A stretch of 64,000 bases of DNA from TMP-7 sp038212445 (GCA_038212445.1 JBBQUM010000001.1:124001-188000), one strand, 5' to 3'; shown: positions 1-8,967, counted from the stretch's first letter. Numbers and translations: made by a program. The notes: a model not told the origin generated them from the letters alone.

Positions 1-415
1 CGGTGACACCCCCATCTTCGAGACGCGTCAGTAGCGTCTTAATGCGTAGCTGTTCAGGACCAATCCCGCGCAAAGGACTGATCGACCCGTGCAGCACATG
101 ATAGATGCCTTCGAAACTTCGCGTGGTCTCGATAGGGAGAATGTTGTGCGGTTCCTCCACCACGCAAATCACCGCTCGATCGCGATGCGGATCACTGCAA
201 TAAGGACAAAGTTCTGAATCGCTGATGTTATTACAGAGCGTGCAAAGTCCCAACTTGTCCTTGACGTCAAGCAGCGATTGCGAAAACCGCTCCACTGAAT
301 CGCGATCGGTTCGCAGTATGTGAAACGCAAGCCGCTGGGCAGACTTCTGTCCAATGCCCGGTAGACGCTTGAATTCCTGGATGAGCCTTGCCAGCGGTTC
401 GGCGAAGTCGGGCAT
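1..415 (-). CDS. recR: Recombination protein RecR, 3' part outside window
   Basis: RecR works with RecO/RecF to load RecA on gapped DNA. The visible 138 residues hold the N-terminal helix-hairpin-helix (about 17-30, LPGIGQKSAQR), a four-Cys zinc site (C58, C61, C70, C73) and the beginning of the Toprim domain (AVICVVEE). The ATG at 415 sits 6 bp after the ybaB stop, the standard ybaB-recR arrangement. The frame stays open to base 1, so the rest of Toprim lies beyond the window. Identity is firm; only the C-terminus is unseen. Confidence 0.96.
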   Translation of the reverse strand, partial: MPDFAEPLARLIQEFKRLPGIGQKSAQRLAFHILRTDRDSVERFSQSLLDVKDKLGLCTLCNNISDSELCPYCSDPHRDRAVICVVEEPHNILPIETTRSFEGIYHVLHGSISPLRGIGPEQLRIKTLLTRLEDGGVT

Positions 416-421
416 TCCTGC

Positions 422-736
422 TTAGAACATCCCCGGCGGAAGTCCAAGCCCACCCAGCATTCCCGACATCTTCGACTGCGTCTGCTCGTCCACCTTCTTC
501 GCAGCCTCGTTGTAGGCCGCTACCACCATGTCCTGCAGCATTTCCACGTCACCGGCAACCTCAGGGTCGATCTTGCAACCTAGGACGTTCTTCTGCCCGT
601 CCATCTTGATCGTCACCATGCCGCCGCCGGCCGACGCCTCAACGCGTATGAGCGCAACCTCTTCCTGCATGCGCTGCTGCATCTGCTGCGCCTGCTTCAT
701 CATGCCTTGCATATTGCCGGGCATCTTCATCGCCAT
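422..736 (-). CDS. ybaB: YbaB/EbfC family nucleoid-associated protein
   Basis: A 104-residue member of the YbaB/EbfC family, small dimeric DNA-binding proteins. The N-terminus is Met/Gln-rich (MQGMMKQAQQMQQRMQ), followed by the strand-rich core with GGGMVTIKMDGQ and an amphipathic C-terminal helix ending in a Gly/Met-rich tail (LGGLGLPPGMF). Length and composition match the family. It lies directly upstream of recR, as in many bacteria, where dnaX often precedes it. No dnaX is seen upstream here; the next gene is an unrelated lipoprotein. Of three closely spaced in-frame Met codons (1, 3 and 5), I kept the first. Confidence 0.95.
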   Translation of the reverse strand: MAMKMPGNMQGMMKQAQQMQQRMQEEVALIRVEASAGGGMVTIKMDGQKNVLGCKIDPEVAGDVEMLQDMVVAAYNEAAKKVDEQTQSKMSGMLGGLGLPPGMF

Positions 737-787
737 AGATTCTATTGTCGCTTAAATTTTCCAGGCCGGTAGTCGAATCCCGCAGCC

Positions 788-1714
788 CTAGTTGCGCAGT
801 ACCTTGATGCTCCCATTCGAGCTCGACAGGTCGATCAACGGTCCTCCGCTGCCGATGTTTCCTTCCAGATTACTCTTGGACTGCTGGCCGTGTACCGTCA
901 CGTCAAAGTCGGTAGTAATCGACGAATTCGAGGTGTGAGCGCGCAGCCGTGCATTCGGATTCGCGGGCAGGTGTACCGTAATCGATGAGTTGCTCGAACT
1001 CGCCCGGATCTCCCGTATCGTATTCAACGTCAGCTCGATATGCCCGTTCGACGAACTCGCACGCACCGGTTGCGTCGCGTCTGGATCGGTGAGCCGTACG
1101 TTGATGGGACCATTGCTCGTGCCCGCGTCAAAGTAACCCTTCTCCACATCGCCGCGGATACCGCCATTAGTGGTGTGTACCCGCGCATTGCCCACGTGCT
1201 GCATCTCAATTCCACCGTTCGAAGTCGTCACCTCAAGATCGCCGCGCGTCTGACTCGTGCGAACCGTTCCGTTCGACGTCTTCAGGTTCAACATCCCCTC
1301 GACATTGTCTACCCGGATGCTGCCGTTGGAACTGATAATCCGGTCCAATTGCACTCGCTTTGGAACGCGAATCACATACCGTGCCCCAATCGACCGGTAG
1401 CCCGCCGAAGGAATCGTGCGCACCGAAATCGAACCCGCCGACGGCGTTACGTCGATCTTCGTGTTCTGCAGTCCCTGCTGTGAACTCGCATGCTTGGTGC
1501 CCGTTATGTCGACAGTGTCCTTGTCCCAACTCGAGATCTCAATACTCCCGTTCTGATTCTCGACGCTCAGCCTCCCGCCCGGCTGTAAGGCGTATGAATA
1601 GTGAAAGTCTTCTTTATATCGATCCCAATTGCCGTCGAAATCGATTTCGTCACAGGCGGTCAGCCAGAGAACCGGCAGGAGCATTGCGGACACTCGCACG
1701 GCACGATAGGTCAT
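788..1714 (-). CDS. DUF4097-type beta-repeat lipoprotein
   Basis: A 308-residue exported protein. Residues 1-21 form a lipoprotein signal with an LTAC lipobox (C21). The remainder is a series of short repeats of the form S/T-S-N-G/S-x-I (SSNGSI, TSNGTV, TSNGGI, SSNGHI, TSNSSI), spaced as in right-handed beta-solenoid proteins of the DUF4097 family. That family has no assigned enzymatic role; related proteins are often linked to envelope-stress regulators, which fits the sigma/anti-sigma genes nearby on the other strand. A Shine-Dalgarno-like AGAGGTGA precedes the ATG. The function itself is unknown. Confidence 0.85.
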   Translation of the reverse strand: MTYRAVRVSAMLLPVLWLTACDEIDFDGNWDRYKEDFHYSYALQPGGRLSVENQNGSIEISSWDKDTVDITGTKHASSQQGLQNTKIDVTPSAGSISVRTIPSAGYRSIGARYVIRVPKRVQLDRIISSNGSIRVDNVEGMLNLKTSNGTVRTSQTRGDLEVTTSNGGIEMQHVGNARVHTTNGGIRGDVEKGYFDAGTSNGPINVRLTDPDATQPVRASSSNGHIELTLNTIREIRASSSNSSITVHLPANPNARLRAHTSNSSITTDFDVTVHGQQSKSNLEGNIGSGGPLIDLSSSNGSIKVLRN

Positions 1715-1877
1715 CAGTTCACCTCTAAGAGTCCATTACGCAGATCAACTTGAAAAGTTTCATTGTTTTGCATCCCGTAAACCCCTGTTGCCAGGGCACC
1801 GTCTATACGCTCGAAAAGAACTTCCGCTCCCGCGTGCGTGAAGCTCCCTAAAAAGTGCTTGAAAAGGATATCACGCA

Positions 1878-2342
1878 ATGACGAACTGGAAAATGGGCGC
1901 CCTCGCGCTCGCCCTGCTGCCCGCCGCACTCTGCTGGGCTGATACCACCTCTACCTCTGCTCCCACCATCGCCGACCGCGTGGCCCAGAAGGTCGCCCGC
2001 CTCACCACCCTGCTCACGCTCACCACCGCGCAGCAGGCCACCGCGACTACCTTGTTTACTACCGAAGAGACCGCCCTGGCGGCCATCGAAACCAGCCGTA
2101 CAACTGCCCGTACAGCCCTCACTACCTCCATTGAGGCGAACGACAAAAACGGTATCGTGACGGCAGCCACCCAGCTCGGATCCCTTGAAACGCAGGAGGT
2201 TGAGGCTGAAGCCACCGCCCAGGCCGGCTTCTACGCCAGTCTTACCGCCGACCAGAAAACGAAGTATAAAACCCTGCTCGAAGGCGGCGGCGACATCGGC
2301 GGTCGAGGCCCCGGCCGACCAGGCGGCGGACCTCACCACTAA
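1878..2342 (+). CDS. Secreted Spy/CpxP-like small protein
   Basis: A 154-residue protein with a clean signal peptide (cleavage likely after CWA, about residue 21) and a mature region of Thr/Ala-rich helices ending in a Gly/Pro-rich tail. The segment LTADQKTKYKTLLEGG resembles the end of Spy/CpxP (LTxxQ) proteins, which are periplasmic chaperone or stress sensors. AAGGATATC lies just upstream of the ATG as a plausible ribosome site. It precedes an ECF sigma cassette that contains a second, better Spy-like protein. The family assignment is tentative because the sequence is strongly biased toward Thr and Ala. Confidence 0.7.
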   Translation: MTNWKMGALALALLPAALCWADTTSTSAPTIADRVAQKVARLTTLLTLTTAQQATATTLFTTEETALAAIETSRTTARTALTTSIEANDKNGIVTAATQLGSLETQEVEAEATAQAGFYASLTADQKTKYKTLLEGGGDIGGRGPGRPGGGPHH

Positions 2343-2354
2343 AGCAAGCACACC

Positions 2355-2386
2355 GGCGGCGGCCTTGTCTTTCAGAGGCCGCCGCC
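2355..2386 (+). terminator. Strong GC hairpin after the Spy-like gene
   Basis: GGCGGCGGCCT (2355-2365) pairs perfectly with AGGCCGCCGCC (2376-2386) across a 10-nt loop, 12 bp after the stop codon. No U-tract follows, so it is either a hairpin that stabilises the 3' end or a Rho-assisted terminator. Confidence 0.6.
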
Positions 2387-2450
2387 CCGACAATGGGTTG
2401 TAAACCCCTGGAGAATTGAGGACGTCTAACCTACCGACGATGGTGTCTCA

Positions 2451-3014
2451 GTGACCACAGCCCGGGCTATGGACGCGCTCGAAGCTGCCGCTGCGCTTCG
2501 CGAAGACTTTACGGCCGTGGTTGAGCTGTACCGGCCAAGAGTGTTTCGCTTTGTGCTGGCCTCCGTTCGTGATTCCGACGACGCCCAAACTATCACGCAG
2601 GATTGTTTTATGCGCGCCTACCGCGCGCGTGAGAACTTCCGCCATGAATGTAGTCTCGACACTTGGCTCATGCAGATCGCGGTGAACCTTGTACGTGATC
2701 ACGTCCGTAGCCGCAGGTGGCAGTTTTGGAAGAAGGCGCGTGCCACAGCCAAGTCCGCCGAGCTGATTCCGCTGCTTGACCAGCGCGGACGCTCGCCTGA
2801 AGCCTTGGCATCGGTCCAGCAGCAGGTGAAAGCTGTTTGGGAAGCAGCCGGGCGTCTTCCTGAACGGCAGCGAACGGTGTTCTTGCTCCGCTTTGTCGAA
2901 GATATGGACCTGCTCGAAATCGCCGCTGCCACCGGAATCGCCGAAGGCACCGTAAAAGTCCACTTGTTTCGGGCATTGCAAACGGTTCGGGGAAGATTGG
3001 GGAACAGGAAATGA
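2451..3014 (+). CDS. ECF RNA polymerase sigma factor
   Basis: A 187-residue sigma-70 family factor of the extracytoplasmic type. Region 2 spans about residues 20-90 (YRPRVFRFVLASVRDSDDA, then TQDCFMRAYRA and DTWLMQIAVNLVRDHVRSR). Region 4 spans about 125-180, with the HTH ATGIAEGTVKVHLFRAL. There is no region 1 or 3. I use GTG 2451 as start; an ATG seven codons in (2469) is the alternative. The stop overlaps the next ATG by 4 bp, and that gene encodes a ZAS-type anti-sigma factor, so the two are translationally coupled. The Spy-like gene downstream is a probable target. Confidence 0.93.
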   Translation: MTTARAMDALEAAAALREDFTAVVELYRPRVFRFVLASVRDSDDAQTITQDCFMRAYRARENFRHECSLDTWLMQIAVNLVRDHVRSRRWQFWKKARATAKSAELIPLLDQRGRSPEALASVQQQVKAVWEAAGRLPERQRTVFLLRFVEDMDLLEIAAATGIAEGTVKVHLFRALQTVRGRLGNRK

Positions 3015-3448
3015 AAGGGCATCTAACACCAGAGCAGTTCAGCGACGAGGTGGCCGGGTTCGCGAATCCCGCCTCCTGCCGGCATCTTTCGGAGTGTGCC
3101 GGATGCCGCTCTGAGGTGGAACGAATGCAGGGCGCGCTGGCCAACTTTCGATCGTCGGCACAGGAGTGGAGCGCCCGGACGATGCCCCCCACGGTCATCC
3201 GGCTTCCCGTCCACAGCAGTCCGTGGTTCAACCAGTTTCGTGCCCTCGCCGCCGTTGTGATGTTGGCGGTGGCCGTGCTCGCCGGACTCCTGTTCCGGCA
3301 GTCTGAATCCGTACGTGGCCGTCAGCCCGTAATTTCTGACGCCGCCCTGCTTGAGCAGATCGATTCTCAAGTGTCGCGCAAAGTGCCGGCGCACCTTGAA
3401 CCGCTGCTCGACCTTGTCGCCCAGGATGGTTCCACCGGCGGGAACTAG
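3011..3448 (+). CDS. Anti-sigma factor, zinc-finger (ZAS) membrane protein
   Basis: A 145-residue protein that probably holds the preceding ECF factor inactive at the membrane. It has a short zinc-binding anti-sigma motif (C23, H25, C29, C32: CRHLSECAGC) and one transmembrane helix at about 77-95 (FRALAAVVMLAVAVLAGLLF). A small extracytoplasmic domain of about 50 residues follows. It overlaps the sigma gene by 4 bp. The release signal cannot be read from sequence. The usual zinc-site order HxxxCxxC is present, so the assignment is good although the protein is small. Confidence 0.86.
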   Translation: MKGHLTPEQFSDEVAGFANPASCRHLSECAGCRSEVERMQGALANFRSSAQEWSARTMPPTVIRLPVHSSPWFNQFRALAAVVMLAVAVLAGLLFRQSESVRGRQPVISDAALLEQIDSQVSRKVPAHLEPLLDLVAQDGSTGGN

Positions 3449-3489
3449 AACGCTTGTTGAATTGAACCGCTTCCGCTTGGGACGCGACC

Positions 3490-4065
3490 ATGAGCTTAGG
3501 AAAGAGAGTCGAAATGTTTCCCGCGAAATGTCTTGTAGTTTGTGGTCTGGCGGCTATGTCGCTAGTGGCGCAACCACCGGGTCCGGGGCAGCGAGGGCCA
3601 GGGCCCGGCGGATGGGATCATGAAGGTCCGGGCGGCCGGCCGTCAATGCCGCGCCAGATGGGCATGCCCGGCGGCGGCCGTTGGTGGACCGACGCCGCCA
3701 TGGTCCAGAAATTAGGCCTCAGCGAAGATCAGCAGAAACGGCTCACCGAAGCGTTTCTCCAGAACCGCCTGAAACTCGTTGAGCTGAGCGCCACCGTGCA
3801 GAAGGAAGAGCTAATGCTCGAGCCTTTACTCGCCGCCGACCGTCTCGATGAGGCTAAGACCGCCGCTCAAATCGATCGAGTGGCTCAGGCCCGGGCTGAG
3901 TTGGAGAAAACCAACGGACGAATGCTCCTCGGGCTTCGCTCCGTTCTGACGCCTGACCAGTGGAAGAAATTGCAAGCAGAACGTCCCATGCCCGGCATTC
4001 GTCGACGCCCCGAAGGCGGCCCCGACGCCGCATCCGGCGACCCGCAACCCCGCCCCCGCCGCTAG
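3490..4065 (+). CDS. Periplasmic Spy/CpxP-like heavy-metal sensor family protein
   Basis: A 191-residue exported protein. A hydrophobic signal segment (about residues 12-28, KCLVVCGLAAMSLVAQ) is followed by a Pro/Gly-rich stretch. A helical Spy-like domain comes next: LGLSEDQQKRL at about 75-85, then a long coiled region with EELMLEPLLAADRLDEAK, and LTPDQWKKLQAE near residue 160. The C-terminal tail is Arg/Pro-rich. The paired 'LSxDQ...LTPDQ' motifs are characteristic of Spy/CpxP/CnrR-type proteins. It is third in the sigma/anti-sigma cassette and is likely either its output or its periplasmic sensor. ATG 3514 is an alternative start. Confidence 0.82.
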   Translation: MSLGKRVEMFPAKCLVVCGLAAMSLVAQPPGPGQRGPGPGGWDHEGPGGRPSMPRQMGMPGGGRWWTDAAMVQKLGLSEDQQKRLTEAFLQNRLKLVELSATVQKEELMLEPLLAADRLDEAKTAAQIDRVAQARAELEKTNGRMLLGLRSVLTPDQWKKLQAERPMPGIRRRPEGGPDAASGDPQPRPRR

Positions 4066-4075
4066 TTAGTCTGTC

Positions 4076-4097
4076 GGAGGCGATAAGCGTCGCCTCC
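4076..4097 (+). terminator. Hairpin closing the sigma/anti-sigma cassette
   Basis: GGAGGCGA (4076-4083) pairs perfectly with TCGCCTCC (4090-4097) over a 6-nt loop, 10 bp after the stop and just before the promoter of the PadR gene. There is no clear U-tract. Confidence 0.55.
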
Positions 4098-4108
4098 CCA
4101 GATCCCCC

Positions 4109-4137
4109 TTGACAGTACCTCCGGGACGACGTATAGC
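4109..4137 (+). promoter_or_regulatory. Sigma-70-type promoter placing the start site on the padR ATG
   Basis: TTGACA (4109-4114) and TATAGC (4132-4137) are separated by 17 bp. A start site 7 nt past the -10 falls on A4144, the first base of the ATG, so the padR message should be leaderless. No Shine-Dalgarno sequence is present. Confidence 0.65.
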
Positions 4138-4143
4138 TATTCT

Positions 4144-4470
4144 ATGCCTTCGATCCCTATGCCTAAGGGCGCCCTGTCCATGCTCATCCTCCGCGTGCTC
4201 CACAGCGGACCCCTGCATGGATATGCTATCGCCCAGCGGATCGGCCAGTTGTCCGGCGACACTCTGGGAGCCGAGGAAGGCTCGCTCTACCCGGCGCTCC
4301 AGCGCATTCTGATCGAGGGTTGGGCTAAAGCCGAATGGGGCATTTCTGACTCCGGGCGCCGCGTGCGCTTCTACAAAATCACGCGCGATGGCTCCGCCCA
4401 ACTCAAACGCGAAGTGCAGGAATACGAACAGGCCACCATCGCGATTCAATCCATACTACGGTTGGCATAA
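4144..4470 (+). CDS. PadR-family regulator of the acidobacterial ADOP-linked type
   Basis: A 108-residue winged-helix repressor covering the whole PadR domain: KGALSMLILRVLHSGPLHGYAI, then GSLYPALQRI and GRRVRFYKIT. This small type without a C-terminal extension is the form encoded next to duplicated orphan permeases in Acidobacteria (TIGR03433/TIGR03434 in established nomenclature). Its stop shares one base with the ATG of the permease, so the two are translated together. It most likely represses its own operon. An internal Met at residue 6 is the other possible start. Confidence 0.92.
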   Translation: MPSIPMPKGALSMLILRVLHSGPLHGYAIAQRIGQLSGDTLGAEEGSLYPALQRILIEGWAKAEWGISDSGRRVRFYKITRDGSAQLKREVQEYEQATIAIQSILRLA

Positions 4471-6980
4471 TGCGGCCTGCACTCAAGTTCTGGAGACGCG
4501 TCCACGCCCTGCTCAACCGGCGTCGCTTCGAACAGGATCTCGCCGAGGAGATGGACGCTCATCGCGAGATGATGGCTCCCGGCGAACGCCGCCGCTTCGG
4601 CAACGACACACGCCTGCGGGAAGAGTCGCGCGAGCAGTGGTCCTGGAGCTGGCTCGACCAGTTCCGGCAGGATCTCAACTACGGCGTCCGCACACTCCTC
4701 AAAGCCCCGGCTTTTACACTCGGAGCCATTGCCGTATTGGCTCTCGGCGTCGGCGTGAACCTTGCGGAATTTGAGATCTTCGACGCCATGATCTTCCATC
4801 GCCTGAACATCCGCGACGTCGAGGAGTTCATTCAGTTCTCGCGCATTTCCAAGGAAGGGCAGCACCCCGGATTCCCGTCAGCTGCAGTCGAGTTCTATCG
4901 CGCCGGAAGCGCCAACCTGGCTTGGTTGGTCTCAGAAGACACCAGTTTCGAAATGGTGGTCGACGACCAGGCGGGTGTGCGATCAAGCCTCGTATCGGCG
5001 AATTACTTCAGCAGCCTCGGTATCGTTCCCGCCTGGGGACGCTTGCTCGATGCACGTGACTCCGAACCCGGCGCTTCCGCCGTCGCTGTCCTGGGGTATC
5101 AGGAGTGGCAGACGCATTGGGCCGCCCGCCCTGAGGTCGTCGGCCAGGTCATTCACGTCAACGGTAAACCGGTTCAGATTGTCGGCGTCGCGCCCTATAC
5201 CTTCGAAGGTCTGTCACCTCGGCGAATCGCCCTGTGGCTCCCTACCACCGTTCGGCCGCAGTTGTTTCCCGGCAGCCCCGCGCCCAATCAGGATTACGCA
5301 CGGCCCAGCGCCGCGCTCTTCGGAAGATTGAAACCCGGCGCTTCCCAGGCTGCTGCCGAAGCTGAACTCACCGCCTTGACGCGCGAGCTAATGCACTCGC
5401 AACCTCACGCTTTTCGGCCCGACGATCGAATCCAGGCGCAGTTGCTCCAGGCGTCAATGAGACTCCGCGCCCGGCAAGCTCCCGCCATCGCAATCTTCAT
5501 GGGGTTGATCCTCTTGGTGCTGCTCTCCGCCTGCGCCAATCTGGGCAACATGCTCCTGGCTCGCGGTCTCGCCCGTCAACGGGAGATCACCATTCGACTG
5601 TCGCTCGGCGCCAGCCGTGGACGCGTAGTCCGCCAGTTGATGACCGAGAACTTCGTATTAGCCCTTCTTGGCGCGGCCGCTGGATTGGCCTTCGGCTCCA
5701 TTACAGCCCGGCTGCTGATGCGCCTTATGGACGCCCCACCCGGCATGCTGCTCACCCTCAACTGGCCCATCCTCACTACCGCGCTAGTCTTGACCGGGCT
5801 GTCCGCAGTCGCCTTTGGACTTCCCGCCGCCCTGCAGACCGCACGCCCGAATCAGCGCAAAATGCATCTTCGCCAGAGCCTCGTGGGCATCCAGGTAGCC
5901 ATCAGTTGCCTGTTGTTGATTGTGTCGGGAGTGCTCGCGCATAACGGCATTGCAAGCGCGGCGGTCAATCTCTCGTTCGACTACCAGAAGATGCTGATCG
6001 TCGATCCCCAGTTCTACGCGCGCACCCTCCCTCCGGCCGTCGCACTTCAGAAACTCGACGCACTCTCCGCCGGCTTGAGCAGCCTGCCCGGTGTCGCCAG
6101 TGTGACTGCCGCGGTGGTGCCTCCGCTAGGCGGAAGGGTCATGCTCGAGAACGTGCCCGGCTTGCCGCGAGTCTACCGGAACGCCGTCTTACCCTCATAT
6201 TTCGCTGCCATAAATCTCCCCATTGTGCGCGGCCGGACGTTCCTGCCCGGTGAGCCTAACGTCGTGGTTGTCAGTGAAACATCGGCCCGCACCATCTGGC
6301 GGAATGAGGACCCGGTGGGAAAAACCTGGGATCTCGCCGGCCGTCAACTCACCGTCGCCGGCGTGGTCAAGGACAGCGGTGCCAATCTTCTCGCCGACCC
6401 CGATTCCATTGAAGCCTACACACCGCTTGAGGGCGCCGATGTGCAGCGGGCCACGCTGATCGTCCGCACTTATGCGGACCCCGCGCCGCTCATCCGGCAG
6501 ATTCCCGGCGCCGCCGCTACCGCCGGCGAGAGCGTCTCCATCACCCTCATGCGTACCTCCCGCGAGAACCAACTCGCCGCCCAGGCCCGCCTCGTTACGC
6601 TGTTCGGCTCCATCGGTATGGTTGCTACCGCGCTAGCTGCGGCCGGAATGTTCGCTCTCGTCGCCTTCGCCGTCGCTCAGAGAAAACGCGAGCTTGGAAT
6701 CCGGATCGCCATCGGCGCCGGACCGCGACATGTTCTCAGTGTTCTGCTGCTGCAAAATGCCTGGCCCACGGCCATAGGCGCAGCCTCCGGCGTAGCGCTC
6801 GCCATTGCGCTCTCACTGCTGATCCGCAGCCTGGTCGTGCTACAGAGCCGCGAATCATTCGACATGCTTGGCTTCAGCGCAGGCCTCGCCTGCTTCCTGG
6901 CAGTCGCCGCTGCCGCCACACTAGTGCCAGCCACCCGCGCCCTCCGCATCGACCCCTCAGCCACCCTTCGCGAAGAATAA
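4470..6980 (+). CDS. ADOP-type ABC transporter permease (MacB/FtsX domains)
   Basis: An 836-residue inner-membrane permease. The N-terminus is the charged helix typical of ADOPs (RRRFEQDLAEEMDAHREMM), then the first TM helix (about 85-105, LGAIAVLALGVGVNLAEFE) and a MacB-like periplasmic domain. A first FtsX block (about 340-450, RQREITIRLSLGASRGRV) is followed by a second periplasmic region and a second FtsX block (about 700-830, RKRELGIRIAIGAGPRHV). The duplicated FtsX layout without a partner ATPase defines the family. The substrate is unknown. Family members usually show GANTAIFS after TM1; here the site reads VNLAEFEIFD, a mild divergence. Confidence 0.93.
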   Translation: MRPALKFWRRVHALLNRRRFEQDLAEEMDAHREMMAPGERRRFGNDTRLREESREQWSWSWLDQFRQDLNYGVRTLLKAPAFTLGAIAVLALGVGVNLAEFEIFDAMIFHRLNIRDVEEFIQFSRISKEGQHPGFPSAAVEFYRAGSANLAWLVSEDTSFEMVVDDQAGVRSSLVSANYFSSLGIVPAWGRLLDARDSEPGASAVAVLGYQEWQTHWAARPEVVGQVIHVNGKPVQIVGVAPYTFEGLSPRRIALWLPTTVRPQLFPGSPAPNQDYARPSAALFGRLKPGASQAAAEAELTALTRELMHSQPHAFRPDDRIQAQLLQASMRLRARQAPAIAIFMGLILLVLLSACANLGNMLLARGLARQREITIRLSLGASRGRVVRQLMTENFVLALLGAAAGLAFGSITARLLMRLMDAPPGMLLTLNWPILTTALVLTGLSAVAFGLPAALQTARPNQRKMHLRQSLVGIQVAISCLLLIVSGVLAHNGIASAAVNLSFDYQKMLIVDPQFYARTLPPAVALQKLDALSAGLSSLPGVASVTAAVVPPLGGRVMLENVPGLPRVYRNAVLPSYFAAINLPIVRGRTFLPGEPNVVVVSETSARTIWRNEDPVGKTWDLAGRQLTVAGVVKDSGANLLADPDSIEAYTPLEGADVQRATLIVRTYADPAPLIRQIPGAAATAGESVSITLMRTSRENQLAAQARLVTLFGSIGMVATALAAAGMFALVAFAVAQRKRELGIRIAIGAGPRHVLSVLLLQNAWPTAIGAASGVALAIALSLLIRSLVVLQSRESFDMLGFSAGLACFLAVAAAATLVPATRALRIDPSATLREE

Positions 6981-7143
6981 CAAGCGTTCGGTCCTGCCGC
7001 AGGCCAACTGACAACTGACAACCAGTAAGCAGCAAACAGTTCGCCGGGAGGTGCCCCGCCAGTGTATGATGTACTAAACAAAAATTCAGCTTCACCCTGC
7101 CCCAGGTCCCAGGTCCGCACCCGAGGGTGTCTTCCCCGACAAC

Positions 7144-8967
7144 ATGAAAACTTCAGTCATCCGGCATCGTGTTGCTGACTTTCTCAAGGGACATCCACCC
7201 TTCGACGTACTGTCGGAACAGGACCTGCTCAACCTCGCAGGCAGCGGCCGCGTGAAATTTCATGAGTCCGAAGAATACTTGTTTCACCAAAGTGATCCCA
7301 AGGGGAACGTTGTGTGGATCATTCAGCAGGGCCGCGTTGAGGTCTACGAGGATTCTGGCGCCGGCGAACAGTTGCATGATGTTCTTGAAGAAGGCGACCT
7401 CCTCGGCCTCGATCGCTATGCCGGCGACGGGTCTTTCCTCTATTCGGCCCGTACCGCTACCGACGTCATCGTGTATGGCGTTCCCGCCGATCTCTTTGAC
7501 TCGCTGGTCCTGCGATATCCGCTGGTGAAGCACTTTCTCTCAGCCCATGTCTCACTGTCCGGAGTATTCGGGTTCGGAAGAAATTCATGGCTCGACGCGG
7601 AACCACCGTCGCTTGAATTCATGCGTGCCCGTCTCACCTCGCTTTCGATTAACGCGGCGCCATCCGAAGTCGTCTCGAAGGTGATCTCGGCCAGGAACAG
7701 CGTGGTTGCCATCCTCGATGAGAATGGCCGTCCGGTCCATCTGGCAACTCCCATTGAACTCTGTGCCGGCTCTGCGACTGCCGGCGTTTATACGTCGCCG
7801 CCGGCCTTGTCCGGGCCGTTGACCACCCGCGCCGCCGTTCGGGCGATGCTCCACGCGGGCAGTGAAGAGCTGGCCATTACCTCTGGCGGTACCCTCGATG
7901 ATCCGCTTGAGGCGACGCTGACCGCGTCGGAGTTGGCGCTGTTCTGCGGTCACAATCCTGTCCGCCTGATTCAGTCCATCCGTCAAGCTGGTTCGACCAC
8001 TGAGTTAGTGCCGTTGCTTCGTCTCGCCGAGAGCCTCGCCCTAGCCGCGCTCGCACAGCCGGGGGATGTGGAGGATTGCTGCCGCATCGGGACGGCCGTT
8101 GTCTCAGCCCTTGCCGAAGCTTGCATTCGACTGGCGACAGACGCGGGATCCTCCGCATCGCCCCCGGTCCCTTACTGCTGGACCTTGATCGGCGCGGCGG
8201 CACGCGGTGAGATCATTCGTCCCCGGCGGCCGTTTGTCGTCCTGATTTACGATGACTCCGCAGCTTCCCTGGCCCCACCTGATGTGGCGGCCTTCGACGA
8301 CCTCGCGTTCCGTACCGCTGCATTCATCGATGCTTGCAATCTTCCGGCCCAAACCTGGCCCGACGGCTTGCCATCCTGTATTGCCCTCTCTGACTGGCAA
8401 TGCCTCTACCAGGAAATGATTCGCCATCCACTAAGTCATAGCTTGTATCTCCGCCGGGAGTTCTTTGACTCGAGATTCTTGTCAGGCGATCTCTCCATCT
8501 ATCGCAAGGTGCAGGAAGACATCGCCGTTCAGCTGAGCAGTCATGCGATGACTGTCCCCCTATTGGCCAATGACACCCTTTCCCATCTACCTCCACTGAC
8601 GTTCTATCAGGGGCTCGTGCTCGATCTGGACGGAGCCCAGCGAACCAGCTTCGACATCACTGCTTCCACGGTGGCCCCTATAGCTGACGCGGCGAGGGTG
8701 TTTTCCCTCGCAACCGAGCGATTGACTTCAGCTGGTACACTCGAGCGGTTGAAAGGCGCCGCCCTCGACTTTCCCGATGGCCAAGCCGTACTGCGCGCAG
8801 CCGCGGACGCCTTCCGTACCGCCCTCTACTACCGAGCTCTCGCCGGCAATCCCCGCATCGAGCCTTCAAAACTCGGAAAGTTCGACCAGCGTGTCTTGAA
8901 AACCGCATTCTCCTCGATTCAAAACTTACTTGAATTCACCACGAATACTCTCATCCCGGGCGCATGA
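7144..8967 (+). CDS. cNMP-binding/CBS/DUF294 protein with degenerate nucleotidyltransferase site
   Basis: A 607-residue cytoplasmic signalling protein. Domains in order: cyclic-nucleotide-binding-like (about 15-135), a CBS pair (about 160-275), a DUF294 putative nucleotidyltransferase (about 290-430) and the DUF294 C-terminal domain (about 440-600, with DAARVFSLATERL). In active members the transferase motif reads GSxGRxE followed by a T-D-Q-D segment. Here it is GAAARGE (350-356) and the following acids are replaced (RPRRPFVV), leaving only D370/D371, so catalysis looks lost. The stop overlaps the DnaQ-like gene by 4 bp; this partner is common for the family. Upstream bases 6981-7143 hold no gene. 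Confidence 0.87.
   Translation: MKTSVIRHRVADFLKGHPPFDVLSEQDLLNLAGSGRVKFHESEEYLFHQSDPKGNVVWIIQQGRVEVYEDSGAGEQLHDVLEEGDLLGLDRYAGDGSFLYSARTATDVIVYGVPADLFDSLVLRYPLVKHFLSAHVSLSGVFGFGRNSWLDAEPPSLEFMRARLTSLSINAAPSEVVSKVISARNSVVAILDENGRPVHLATPIELCAGSATAGVYTSPPALSGPLTTRAAVRAMLHAGSEELAITSGGTLDDPLEATLTASELALFCGHNPVRLIQSIRQAGSTTELVPLLRLAESLALAALAQPGDVEDCCRIGTAVVSALAEACIRLATDAGSSASPPVPYCWTLIGAAARGEIIRPRRPFVVLIYDDSAASLAPPDVAAFDDLAFRTAAFIDACNLPAQTWPDGLPSCIALSDWQCLYQEMIRHPLSHSLYLRREFFDSRFLSGDLSIYRKVQEDIAVQLSSHAMTVPLLANDTLSHLPPLTFYQGLVLDLDGAQRTSFDITASTVAPIADAARVFSLATERLTSAGTLERLKGAALDFPDGQAVLRAAADAFRTALYYRALAGNPRIEPSKLGKFDQRVLKTAFSSIQNLLEFTTNTLIPGA

Noticed and set aside
1848..2393. 181-codon minus-strand frame opposite the Spy-like gene
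   Set aside because: It is a Gly-rich antisense shadow of the Thr/Ala-rich secreted protein, with no motif.
7000..7030. AACTGACAACTGACAAC short direct repeat before the DUF294 gene
   Set aside because: Only two and a half units of 7 bp; too short to claim a functional repeat.
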